Below, in pieces: positions 6,552 to 12,892 of a stretch of 13,991 bases of DNA. Below the pieces are notes generated by a model that did no database searches, had not been told where the DNA came from, and saw only the letters and a list, made by a program, of their open reading frames with translations. A program made the translations under genes and the position numbers. Positions within the stretch are counted from its first letter, which is position 1; every line of letters begins with the position of its first letter. Location of the stretch: the NCBI GenBank assembly GCA_029239545.1, contig JARBUQ010000044.1, positions 1 to 13,991 of the forward strand. The letters run 5' to 3'. Origin of the DNA: Paenibacillus sp. Lineage in GTDB: Bacteria; Bacillota; Bacilli; Paenibacillales; NBRC-103111.

Positions 6552-7166
6552 ATGAAAGGGAAACGGTTGGTTGTTCTGACCCTTCTGTTTACGTTGCTGG
6601 GCGCTGGAATAGCGTATGCCAGCTCTCCTTGGGGAGATTTTCAAGGCTTTACGAAGGTGAAGGTCGCAATCAATAATATAGAAACAGAAACTGGGGATGT
6701 ACCGCCATTTGTTATATCTGGGCGTGCTGTATTACCGATGAGGGATATGACAGATTCTTTGCAAGGTCTGCTCAGATGGGACGAATATACCAATACGGCA
6801 CATATCTACAAACCCAACGTACACATGTTTATAGCACGGGTGTTGAATAAGGATTACTCTATCAAGGAGCCTTTCGGAATAGTTAAACGCGGGGACAAGA
6901 TCGACTTTGTCGTGTTTGCTCAGATTGACAGTCTTAAGACACCTATCCATTCCTTCAAGATCGAAGTCATTCATCCGGATGGAAGCGTGCTGAGAAGCAG
7001 CGGTACAGAGATACTGGTTGAAGAGAAGGACAGCTTCTGGTATCCATGGCCATTCTCGGGTGTAACCTTCGATGCTTATGGGGAGTACAAAGTTAACTTC
7101 CTGATGAAGCTGGAGGAGAAGGATAGCTACACAATTGTTTCCAGCAAGGTGATTAAATCTGAATAG
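6552..7166 (+). CDS. Secreted protein with copper-amine-oxidase-N-like (stalk) domain
   Basis: The 204-residue protein begins with a clear signal peptide: Lys-Gly-Lys-Arg, a hydrophobic core, and a likely cut after AYA at residue 23. The next 60 residues (VAINNIETE, then ISGRAVLPMRDMTDSLQGLLRWDE and a TAHIY strand) resemble the copper amine oxidase N-terminal domain that is common in secreted Paenibacillus proteins and normally has no enzyme activity. The rest (about 95-204) looks like an Ig-like beta fold, with alternating strands and a FWYPWPFSG segment. I do not recognise a named protein. The start is fixed by GGAGG 9 bases before the ATG at 6552; an in-frame ATG at 6525 has no such site and would put nine extra residues before the signal peptide. 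A strong hairpin follows, so the gene is likely expressed alone. Confidence 0.75.
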   Translation: MKGKRLVVLTLLFTLLGAGIAYASSPWGDFQGFTKVKVAINNIETETGDVPPFVISGRAVLPMRDMTDSLQGLLRWDEYTNTAHIYKPNVHMFIARVLNKDYSIKEPFGIVKRGDKIDFVVFAQIDSLKTPIHSFKIEVIHPDGSVLRSSGTEILVEEKDSFWYPWPFSGVTFDAYGEYKVNFLMKLEEKDSYTIVSSKVIKSE

Positions 7167-7175
7167 TGAACATAC

Positions 7176-7205
7176 AATAGCGGTGCCAACTTCGGCATCG
7201 CTATT
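7176..7205 (+). terminator. Terminator after the secreted protein gene
   Basis: Arms AATAGCGGTGCC (7176-7187) and GGCATCGCTATT (7194-7205) form a 12-bp stem with one G-U pair and a 6-base loop, followed by TTCATT. It begins 9 bases after the stop codon. Confidence 0.75.
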
Positions 7206-7208
7206 TCA

Positions 7209-7237
7209 TTGACCCGAAATGTCCAAAATGATACGAT
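7209..7237 (+). promoter_or_regulatory. Sigma-A promoter of the DUF1292 gene
   Basis: TTGACC (7209-7214), exactly 17 bases, TACGAT (7232-7237). The start site would be near 7244, some 30 bases before the ATG at 7276. The -35 begins directly after the upstream hairpin. Confidence 0.6.
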
Positions 7238-7275
7238 AGGCTAGGTTATTAATTCACCGAGAAAAGAGGTATACC

Positions 7276-7572
7276 ATGAGCGACCATAAGCACGATGAGA
7301 ATTGCGACCATGGAGATGATCACGAAGAGGATGTGTTCCTCGTCACAGACGAAGATGGCCAAGAGCATGAAATGGTGATTGTCTACACTTTTGAATCCCA
7401 GAATCAAGCATACGCAGTTATGATTGATCGGAACGATCCGGAAGCGGATGGCATGATCTTCCGCGTGGAAGAGCAAGACGAAGACGCCTTCTTGGTGAAC
7501 ATAGAAGACGATGAAGAATGGGATCGCGTATCTGCTATCTACAATCAGATCGTGGAAGAGGATTCCAAGTAA
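7276..7572 (+). CDS. DUF1292 (YrzB-like) acidic protein
   Basis: The 98-residue, strongly acidic cytoplasmic protein matches the DUF1292 family (B. subtilis YrzB type), whose function is not known. Family features seen are the DVFLVTDEDGQEHEMVIVYTF opening strands and the closing DDEEWDRVSAIYNQIVEE helix. The first 18 residues are rich in His, Asp and Glu with one Cys (HKHDENCDHGDDH), which could bind metal. GAGGT sits at normal distance before the ATG. In B. subtilis yrzB lies beside yrrK and yrzL; that context is absent here, so this may be a second, stand-alone copy. It has its own promoter and terminator. Confidence 0.8.
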   Translation: MSDHKHDENCDHGDDHEEDVFLVTDEDGQEHEMVIVYTFESQNQAYAVMIDRNDPEADGMIFRVEEQDEDAFLVNIEDDEEWDRVSAIYNQIVEEDSK

Positions 7573-7583
7573 ATGCTGTATTA

Positions 7584-7622
7584 AGAATACCCACCTTTCC
7601 ATAGCGGAAGGGTGGGTATTCT
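7584..7622. terminator. Bidirectional terminator between DUF1292 and DUF1885-like genes
   Basis: A 17-bp stem with a single G-U pair (7584-7600 with 7606-7622) closes a 5-base loop. A short T-rich stretch follows on either strand (CTCTTTG on plus, TTCTTAATAC on minus), and the hairpin lies between two convergent genes, so it probably serves both. Confidence 0.8.
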
Positions 7623-7650
7623 CTTTGATACACGGATTAGCGTTATGTAG

Positions 7651-8070
7651 TTACTTACGAGGATTGAAATACATCACTCTACCATTGAACAAGTGCAGCT
7701 CGGCCTTTAACAGCTTGGCCAAATATCGGCATAACTCATTGCCCTTTGCCTTATCCCCATGTGTGGCACCGGAGGGGAGAACGATTTGGACGAAAGAGCG
7801 GTCTACTTCGTTCACTTCTTTGCTCCCAATACCTAGAATCATGTGTTTGTAAGAGGGATCCGTCCCTTTTAAGTAAAACCACTTGTTCTCGCCTTCAGGC
7901 TTCGTCTCAATGGAGTACGGAAAAGCAGAATCGGAATAGTCCCAGCCCAGTTGAGTGCCGGTCTTTTTCAACTGATCCTTATAATGTAACAAACGCTCCT
8001 TAAGCTCATCCACCGTAATCGAAGGGACGGTCGAACCGTCGGTCAAATACATGTAAGCGCTTTGCGCCAT
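7651..8070 (-). CDS. DUF1885-like conserved protein
   Basis: The 139-residue soluble protein looks like the Bacilli family DUF1885, for which I recall a structure but no function; the assignment is from memory of the family and is moderate. It opens with MAQSAYMYLTDGSTVPSITV, has a helix rich in Lys, Leu and Glu, a block around YSDSAFPYSIE, and a well-marked C-terminal half with VQIVLPSGATHGDKAKGNEL and LHLFNGRVMYF. No signal peptide or membrane segment is present. The ATG at 8068-8070 is preceded by GGGTGG at 7 bases. The gene has its own strong promoter at 8108-8136 and is convergent with the DUF1292 gene. No partner can be inferred. Confidence 0.7.
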   Translation of the reverse strand: MAQSAYMYLTDGSTVPSITVDELKERLLHYKDQLKKTGTQLGWDYSDSAFPYSIETKPEGENKWFYLKGTDPSYKHMILGIGSKEVNEVDRSFVQIVLPSGATHGDKAKGNELCRYLAKLLKAELHLFNGRVMYFNPRK

Positions 8071-8107
8071 GAGGACACCACCCTTTTATGCATACAAGTA
8101 CTTGATC

Positions 8108-8136
8108 ATCATAGCACTTCAACTACTCTAATTCAA
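8108..8136 (-). promoter_or_regulatory. Sigma-A promoter of the DUF1885-like gene
   Basis: On the minus strand: TTGAAT (8136-8131), exactly 17 bases, TATGAT (8113-8108), with TG one base before the -10 (extended -10). Among the best promoters in the window; its start site is near 8101, 31 bases before the ATG. Confidence 0.7.
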
Positions 8137-8181
8137 GGCAGATTAACAGAGGCAAGAACCAAGCTATTGCATAATAATCTG

Positions 8182-8210
8182 TTCAAAATGGTGGAGCTGT
8201 GGTATATTAT
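8182..8210 (+). promoter_or_regulatory. Probable promoter of the DUF3055-like gene
   Basis: TTCAAA (8182-8187), 17 bases, TATTAT (8205-8210), in a very AT-rich stretch. The -35 is weak and the -10 good. Confidence 0.45.
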
Positions 8211-8262
8211 TTAAATATATAAAATATTCTGACAAATTAAACAACGGCAGGAGAGTGATCAC

Positions 8263-8550
8263 ATGTTTGAACGATTTTATGATTTGACCGAACAAGCGCA
8301 AGTCAATTTTACCGGATTTGCCTCTGATAACTCCCGTTATGATTTTGCCATCGTTTATACGAAATATTTTTTTGGCAAGCCGTTGGTAATTTGTATGCAA
8401 ACGAACAAATCGTCTCTGCTTGACGCAGATGACCTGACAAACTTAGCCCATCTGCAGCATGCGTTCCACCTCAAGGAAGAAGAGGCCATGGAGTTATCAG
8501 AGTTTCTCTTACAGCGGATGCCTATGGTTCCTTCCAGCGATCAATATTGA
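8263..8550 (+). CDS. DUF3055-like small conserved protein
   Basis: The 95-residue cytoplasmic protein resembles the Bacilli family DUF3055 (SAV0927-like), function unknown. Recognisable parts are the opening FERFYDLTEQAQVNFTGF, the block RYDFAIVYTKYFFGKPLVIC followed by MQT, then SLLDADDLTNLAHLQHAF and a helix of alternating acidic and hydrophobic residues (KEEEAMELSEFL). No signal peptide or membrane segment. The start is set by GGAGAG 8 bases before the ATG. It is divergent from the DUF1885-like gene and ends at a strong shared terminator. Family naming is from memory of the consensus, so the label is less sure than the coding call. Confidence 0.7.
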   Translation: MFERFYDLTEQAQVNFTGFASDNSRYDFAIVYTKYFFGKPLVICMQTNKSSLLDADDLTNLAHLQHAFHLKEEEAMELSEFLLQRMPMVPSSDQY

Positions 8551-8574
8551 TATTATATTCATAGGAATGCTTAT

Positions 8575-8616
8575 AGAAAGCCGCAGGCGATTGTTTCAAA
8601 TCGCCTGCGGCTTTCT
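8575..8616. terminator. Bidirectional terminator between the DUF3055-like gene and speA
   Basis: A perfect 18-bp stem (8575-8592 with 8599-8616) closes a 6-base loop GTTTCA. The stem ends in AGAAAG and CTTTCT and lies between two convergent genes, 14 bases past the speA stop, so it should stop transcription from both sides. Confidence 0.85.
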
Positions 8617-8630
8617 TTGGTCCGTATACA

Positions 8631-10100
8631 TCAAGTAATCGGCGTAGTCTCAACGATTACCTTTACCTGCTGGATGGAACGGTCCTCTGGCCCTTTTACA
8701 GGGAGGCCGACCTCGACATGATCGACGATATAATCGATATGAACCTGTGAGATCACTTCCCCTGGGAGAAGAATAGGAATTCCAGGCGGATACACATAGA
8801 TGAACTCTGCTATGATGCGGCCTGCCGACTGTTTGAATGGGATTGTCTCGGTGTCCCCATAAAAAGCGTCTCTTGGCGAAAGAGAGAGCTGCGGAACATC
8901 AGGTACTTCCACGTTGATTTCGCGTGGGGGATTGCTTGGATCATAGTCTTGTGCAAGCTTGGTCAAGGCGTTCAGCAGAAGATCAATCGTTTCCTTAGTA
9001 TCTCCTGGAGTTACGAGACAGAGAATATTGTACATGTCGCTTAATTCAATCTCGATATTAGCTTGTTCTCTTAACCAGTTCTCTGCATCATAGCCGGTAA
9101 ACCCAAGGTGACGCACATGAATCGTAAGCTTCATTGGATCATAGGCGTAAGTAGCCTCTGTGCCAATAATGTCTTCTCCGAAGCAATATAAACCTGGGAT
9201 TTGATTGATGGCGTTGCGTGCATATTGAGCGAGTTCGATAGCAAACTCGGCCATGGCTCGTCCGTTCAGAGCAAGATTGCGGCGTGACGTATCGAGTGAA
9301 CCCAGTAAAATGTATGAGGTTGACGTGGTTGTGAGCATGCTGATAATCGTCTGGACACGTTTGTTATTCACACGCTTGCCCTGGATGTTCAATACTGAGC
9401 TTTGAGTCATGGAACCGCCAAGCTTGTGTACACTTGTAGCTGCCATATCAGCCCCCGCCTGCATTGCCGAGACAGGAAGGTTCTCATGGAAGTGAATTAA
9501 TACCCCATGAGCTTCATCGACCAGGACGGGAATATCATAGCTATGTACCAATTCAACAATTTCTTGCAGATTGGCGCATATTCCGAAGTAAGTTGGGTTA
9601 ATAACTAGTACAGCCTTGGCATCCGGATGACGCTTTAATGCTCGTCTCACAGCGCTGGTCGTAATTCCGTGATCTATCCCGAGATTGACATCACTGACGG
9701 GAGAGATGAAGACAGGTTTAGCTCCGGCGAATATAATGGCAGACATGATGGACTTGTGAACGTTGCGGGGAACGATAATTTTGTCACCTTCGCCGCATAC
9801 GGACAGAATCATGGTCATAATAGCTCCGCTTGTGCCCTGGACGGAAAAGTACGTAAAGTCAGCTCCAAAAGCATCGGCTGCTAACTGCTGTGCTTCTTCA
9901 ATAACACCGGTCGGTTGATGTAGATCATCCAAAGGTGCTATATTAATTAAGTCAATGGAGAGAGCATTATCTCCAATAAAGGAACGAAATTCCTTATCAG
10001 CCCCCGCGCCTTTCTTATGCCCTGGAATATGGAACTGTATGGGATTTTTGGCTGCGTGCTCTAGGAGCGCGGTAAAAAGGGGAGTGCGATGGTGATCCAT
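8631..10100 (-). CDS. speA: Arginine decarboxylase SpeA, PLP-dependent
   Basis: SpeA converts arginine to agmatine and CO2, the entry step to putrescine and spermidine, in the cytoplasm. The 489-residue protein aligns, as far as memory allows, along its whole length with B. subtilis SpeA of the Orn/Lys/Arg decarboxylase fold-type I group. Seen are FHIPGHKKGAG (23-33), FSVQGTSGAIMT (85-96), the PLP aspartate in DEAHG (195-199), and the PLP lysine Lys226 in SVHKLGGSMTQSS. The C-terminal domain keeps TPRDAFY-like SPRDAFYGDTE and YPPGIPILLPGE. The ATG at 10098-10100 lines up with the B. subtilis start and has AGGG 8 bases upstream; a TTG at 10124 would add eight residues and is less likely. The gene is divergent from two MFS transporter genes. 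Lysine decarboxylation cannot be excluded from sequence alone. Confidence 0.93.
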   Translation of the reverse strand: MDHHRTPLFTALLEHAAKNPIQFHIPGHKKGAGADKEFRSFIGDNALSIDLINIAPLDDLHQPTGVIEEAQQLAADAFGADFTYFSVQGTSGAIMTMILSVCGEGDKIIVPRNVHKSIMSAIIFAGAKPVFISPVSDVNLGIDHGITTSAVRRALKRHPDAKAVLVINPTYFGICANLQEIVELVHSYDIPVLVDEAHGVLIHFHENLPVSAMQAGADMAATSVHKLGGSMTQSSVLNIQGKRVNNKRVQTIISMLTTTSTSYILLGSLDTSRRNLALNGRAMAEFAIELAQYARNAINQIPGLYCFGEDIIGTEATYAYDPMKLTIHVRHLGFTGYDAENWLREQANIEIELSDMYNILCLVTPGDTKETIDLLLNALTKLAQDYDPSNPPREINVEVPDVPQLSLSPRDAFYGDTETIPFKQSAGRIIAEFIYVYPPGIPILLPGEVISQVHIDYIVDHVEVGLPVKGPEDRSIQQVKVIVETTPIT

Positions 10101-10153
10101 CCTGTCATCCCTGCCCTTCAACAAATTCTGTAGTTATTTAAGTAACAAGCTTG

Positions 10154-10181
10154 AGTATATCAAAAACAAATTCGGATGCAA
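10154..10181 (-). promoter_or_regulatory. Promoter of speA
   Basis: On the minus strand TTGCAT, 16 bases, TATACT, with TG one base before the -10 (extended -10). The weak -35 is offset by the extended element. The start site is about 45 bases before the ATG at 10100. Confidence 0.5.
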
Positions 10182-10200
10182 GGGCATAATAGGTTTTTCC

Positions 10201-10230
10201 TTGACTTGAAAAGGATAGACTGATCATACT
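10201..10230 (+). promoter_or_regulatory. Promoter of the MFS transporter pair
   Basis: TTGACT (10201-10206), 18 bases, CATACT (10225-10230). It lies about 20 bases from the divergent speA promoter, so one regulator bound between them could control both. Confidence 0.5.
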
Positions 10231-10253
10231 TGCAACAATCAGAGGTGGAAAGA

Positions 10254-11552
10254 ATGAATGGAGTAAAGGCATTTTGGGGTAAACAGAAGAAAGTATTCAC
10301 ACCATTCGTTATGCAACTGCTCGTCATTATGTTTCTTGTGGAATTTGTAAAGGGTGCAGTTCTCATTTCTATTCTACCTGTTTACATGCAATCCGCGCTC
10401 GGGATTTCGGCCTTCATTATTGGTTGGACAATGGCTGTGCAGTACATTGGCGATAACGCTTTTCGTGGACCGATCGGTTGGATCATAGATAAGGCAGGCT
10501 ATAGGCCGGTTATGCTGACAGGTGTCATTATTACCTTCCTGTCCGTGCTTATCCTGATTCTGTTCTCCCATTATTCATGGATAATATTTGCCTGTGCCTT
10601 ACTGGGCATCGGAACATCGCCTCTATGGCCTTGCGTAATAACGGGAGCAACAGAGGAGGGGGGGCATGAGACGAATGGGACTATGATGAGTGTCATCTAT
10701 ATGTCCTGGCTGTCCGGTGTTGGAATGGGACCCGTTGTCATCAATTTCTTCGTCACGGATACATATACCACTGCGTTCCGTATTCTCTTGGTTCTAATGG
10801 GCCTTAGCGTGGTTGTAGCTATGTTTCTGCCGGGGCAGAAGGGTGGCGGGGGCTGGAGCGCTATGTTCCATTACCGCAATCCCAATGCAGACCCATCCCG
10901 TCAGCACATTCCAAGGCTGCTTAGGTTGAAGGAATGGATGGCAGATCGTGCAGACCGTTCCCGACGTTATATCGCTGAAGTGAAAGCTTCTTTGAATGTG
11001 AACTGGGTGTTCTATCCGGCGATGTTTGCGCAGACCTTTGCATTGGGCCTGTTAATCCCGGTTCTGACTATCTATGCCAGAAGTGTCTTAATGCTAACAC
11101 CCCAGCAGTACAGCTTATTCCTCATAACCGGAGGAGCAATAACCGTTCTGTTCCTGATCCCTGTCGGCAAGCTCGTGGATCGCTATGGAGCAAGCTGGTT
11201 CGTTCATGCAGGTTTGATCATTAGTGCGGTTTCACTATTAGTGTTTACATACGTGGAAGGTATGGCCTTGTTGCTTATCATGGTTGGCTTGCTTGGCATA
11301 GGGTATGCTCTATTAATTCCTTCTTGGAACGCATTGATTGCTTCCGTCATCCCCAAGGAGAAGCGCGGAGCAGTCTGGGGGTTCTTCCTGACAATTGAGG
11401 GCAGTGGAACTGTAATGGGACCAATCGTATCCGGGCTGTTGTCGGATAAAATCGGGTATCATGCGCCATTCATCGCGAGCGGTCTTGTATTAGTTGTCCT
11501 GTATGTTCTCCAATTGTTCATTTCTATTGATCGAAAAGTTATGGTAAGATAA
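10254..11552 (+). CDS. MFS transporter, substrate unknown
   Basis: This 432-residue integral membrane protein has the hydrophobicity of a 12-helix major facilitator: six segments in about 17-193, a hydrophilic loop at about 194-250, and six more to the end. The loop between helices 2 and 3 carries a motif-A-like GPIGWIIDKAGYRPVML (72-88), with the second-half equivalent PVGKLVDRYGASW. The central loop is basic and rather long (Gly-rich start, then RNPNADPSRQHIPR and several Arg-Lys pairs). The ATG at 10254 has AGGTGG 6 bases before it; a TTG at 10230 would add eight residues and lies in the promoter. It probably shares a transcript with the next transporter gene, 50 bases downstream with no terminator between. 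The substrate cannot be told from sequence. Confidence 0.85.
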   Translation: MNGVKAFWGKQKKVFTPFVMQLLVIMFLVEFVKGAVLISILPVYMQSALGISAFIIGWTMAVQYIGDNAFRGPIGWIIDKAGYRPVMLTGVIITFLSVLILILFSHYSWIIFACALLGIGTSPLWPCVITGATEEGGHETNGTMMSVIYMSWLSGVGMGPVVINFFVTDTYTTAFRILLVLMGLSVVVAMFLPGQKGGGGWSAMFHYRNPNADPSRQHIPRLLRLKEWMADRADRSRRYIAEVKASLNVNWVFYPAMFAQTFALGLLIPVLTIYARSVLMLTPQQYSLFLITGGAITVLFLIPVGKLVDRYGASWFVHAGLIISAVSLLVFTYVEGMALLLIMVGLLGIGYALLIPSWNALIASVIPKEKRGAVWGFFLTIEGSGTVMGPIVSGLLSDKIGYHAPFIASGLVLVVLYVLQLFISIDRKVMVR

Positions 11553-11602
11553 GGGCGATTGTCCATCCTTTATTGCGGTAAAGCAGGAGGCATTTAACTA
11601 TA

Positions 11603-12763
11603 ATGAACAAACAAATGTTAACAATCATGTTGATTCTTGTTACGATATTCATCGGCTTCGGAATCATCATTCCGATTATGCCTGAGATGGTTTCACCGTT
11701 TCATCTAAGTATGATGTTGATGCTCTACTCGGCCGTATCGTTCCTGATGTCACCTTTCTGGGGAGCCCTTTCCGACCGGATCGGACGAAGACCGGTCCTG
11801 CTGACAGGACTCGCAGGCTTCTCAGTAAGCTTCCTGCTGTTCGGTCTTGCAGACGGTGAGCTTTGGCTGTTGTACGTATCCCGTCTGTTAGGCGGATTAT
11901 TCTCCGGCGCGGCTACAGCTTGTGCGGTTGCCTATGTCGCAGATATTACTTCCAATGAGAACCGCACCAAGGGAATGGGCCTTGTCGGGATGTCGATTGG
12001 ATTAGGCTTCATATTCGGACCCGCCTTAGGCGGACTGCTCAGCGTATTCGGCAATCAGGTTCCGTTTTATACCTCCTCCGCTCTTGCCTTTGTTACCTTG
12101 ATGTTCGCTGCAGCGGTGTTGAAGGAATCTCTGACCAAGGACAAGCGTTCAGTGCGAAGTGAACGGCGTGCCTCGCGTTGGACCGCATTTGCAGGCTCCC
12201 TGAAATATTTATACATCCTATCCTTCTTCGTATCGTTTACGTTAGCAGGGCTCGAAGCCACTCTTCAATATTTTGAAATCAAGAAATTCGATGCTACACC
12301 GATGGATATGGGGATCATGTTTCTGGTGAGCGGAATTGTAGGAGCAGCGATTCAAGGCGGTGTAGTCAGAAGGTTCATTAAGTCGGGTGATGAGTCCAAG
12401 GTAGTTGGGATCGGGTTGGTGTTATCATCACTAGGATTTTTCTTAATTCTGTTTTCATCCAGCCTTCTTACTGCAACAATATTCATGACTGTCTTTGCTT
12501 CGGGAAATGCATTGATTCGACCGTGTGTAACTTCACTGATCACTCAGAAAACGAAGGTGGGACAAGGGGTTGCCTCGGGTTTAAGCTCATCGATGGATAG
12601 CTTGGGACGCATTGCAGGACCGTTAATGGGGATGAGCGCCTTCCACTTGAACATTAACTTGCCCTTTCTGATTGGCGGTGTTTTGTGTCTGGCAGCCATC
12701 ACCTTGGTCATTGCCTTTATAAGTGCGGACAAGCAGAGTCAACTAGCCGAATCAGCTGCCTAA
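11603..12763 (+). CDS. MFS drug:H+ antiporter, Bmr/NorA/Blt-like
   Basis: The 386-residue, 12-helix transporter belongs to the DHA1 group. Motif A is textbook (GALSDRIGRRPVLLTG, 54-69), the helix-4 Arg of motif B is present (YVSRLLGG, Arg94), and the antiporter motif C is seen as GLGFIFGPALGG (133-144). The closing part with NALIRPCVTSLITQ and GLSSSMDSLGRIAGPLMG matches the pattern of B. subtilis Bmr. Such pumps expel hydrophobic cations in exchange for protons; Blt also exports spermidine. AGGAGG lies 12 bases before the ATG, longer than usual, so translation may be modest. It follows the first MFS gene by 50 bases and is closed by a strong terminator that begins inside its stop codon. Confidence 0.88.
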   Translation: MNKQMLTIMLILVTIFIGFGIIIPIMPEMVSPFHLSMMLMLYSAVSFLMSPFWGALSDRIGRRPVLLTGLAGFSVSFLLFGLADGELWLLYVSRLLGGLFSGAATACAVAYVADITSNENRTKGMGLVGMSIGLGFIFGPALGGLLSVFGNQVPFYTSSALAFVTLMFAAAVLKESLTKDKRSVRSERRASRWTAFAGSLKYLYILSFFVSFTLAGLEATLQYFEIKKFDATPMDMGIMFLVSGIVGAAIQGGVVRRFIKSGDESKVVGIGLVLSSLGFFLILFSSSLLTATIFMTVFASGNALIRPCVTSLITQKTKVGQGVASGLSSSMDSLGRIAGPLMGMSAFHLNINLPFLIGGVLCLAAITLVIAFISADKQSQLAESAA

Positions 12764-12789
12764 AATACTTCGAAAGAAGTATTTTTTTT
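12762..12789 (+). terminator. Terminator overlapping the stop codon of the second MFS gene
   Basis: AAAATACTTC (12762-12771), GAAA tetraloop, GAAGTATTTT (12776-12785), then a T-run to 12789. The first arm uses the last two bases of the TAA stop. It is a classical intrinsic terminator. Confidence 0.9.
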
Positions 12790-12793
12790 GTTG

Positions 12794-12822
12794 ATGACAC
12801 GGAAAACAGATTAGCATATAAT
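12794..12822 (+). promoter_or_regulatory. Strong sigma-A promoter of the DUF2334 gene
   Basis: ATGACA (12794-12799), exactly 17 bases, perfect TATAAT (12817-12822). The start site is near 12829, leaving a leader of about 64 bases. It begins 4 bases after the preceding terminator. Confidence 0.75.
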
Positions 12823-12892
12823 GGACACCAAATAGCCCGCTTCTTCTTCGAGGCAATCACTTCTAACATGAGTCAGCTGGAGGAATATTTAT

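Noticed and set aside
7249..7602. Minus-strand frame of 117 codons opposite the DUF1292 gene
   Set aside because: Its hydrophobic product is what an acidic protein gene gives when read in antisense, and it starts inside the terminator hairpin.
8255..8262. GTGATCAC palindrome just before the DUF3055-like start codon
   Set aside because: Eight bases only, no second copy seen, and it lies in the spacer after the ribosome binding site.
10133..10146. Imperfect palindrome GTTATTTAAGTAAC in the speA leader
   Set aside because: One mismatched pair and low complexity; AT-rich sequence of this kind occurs by chance.
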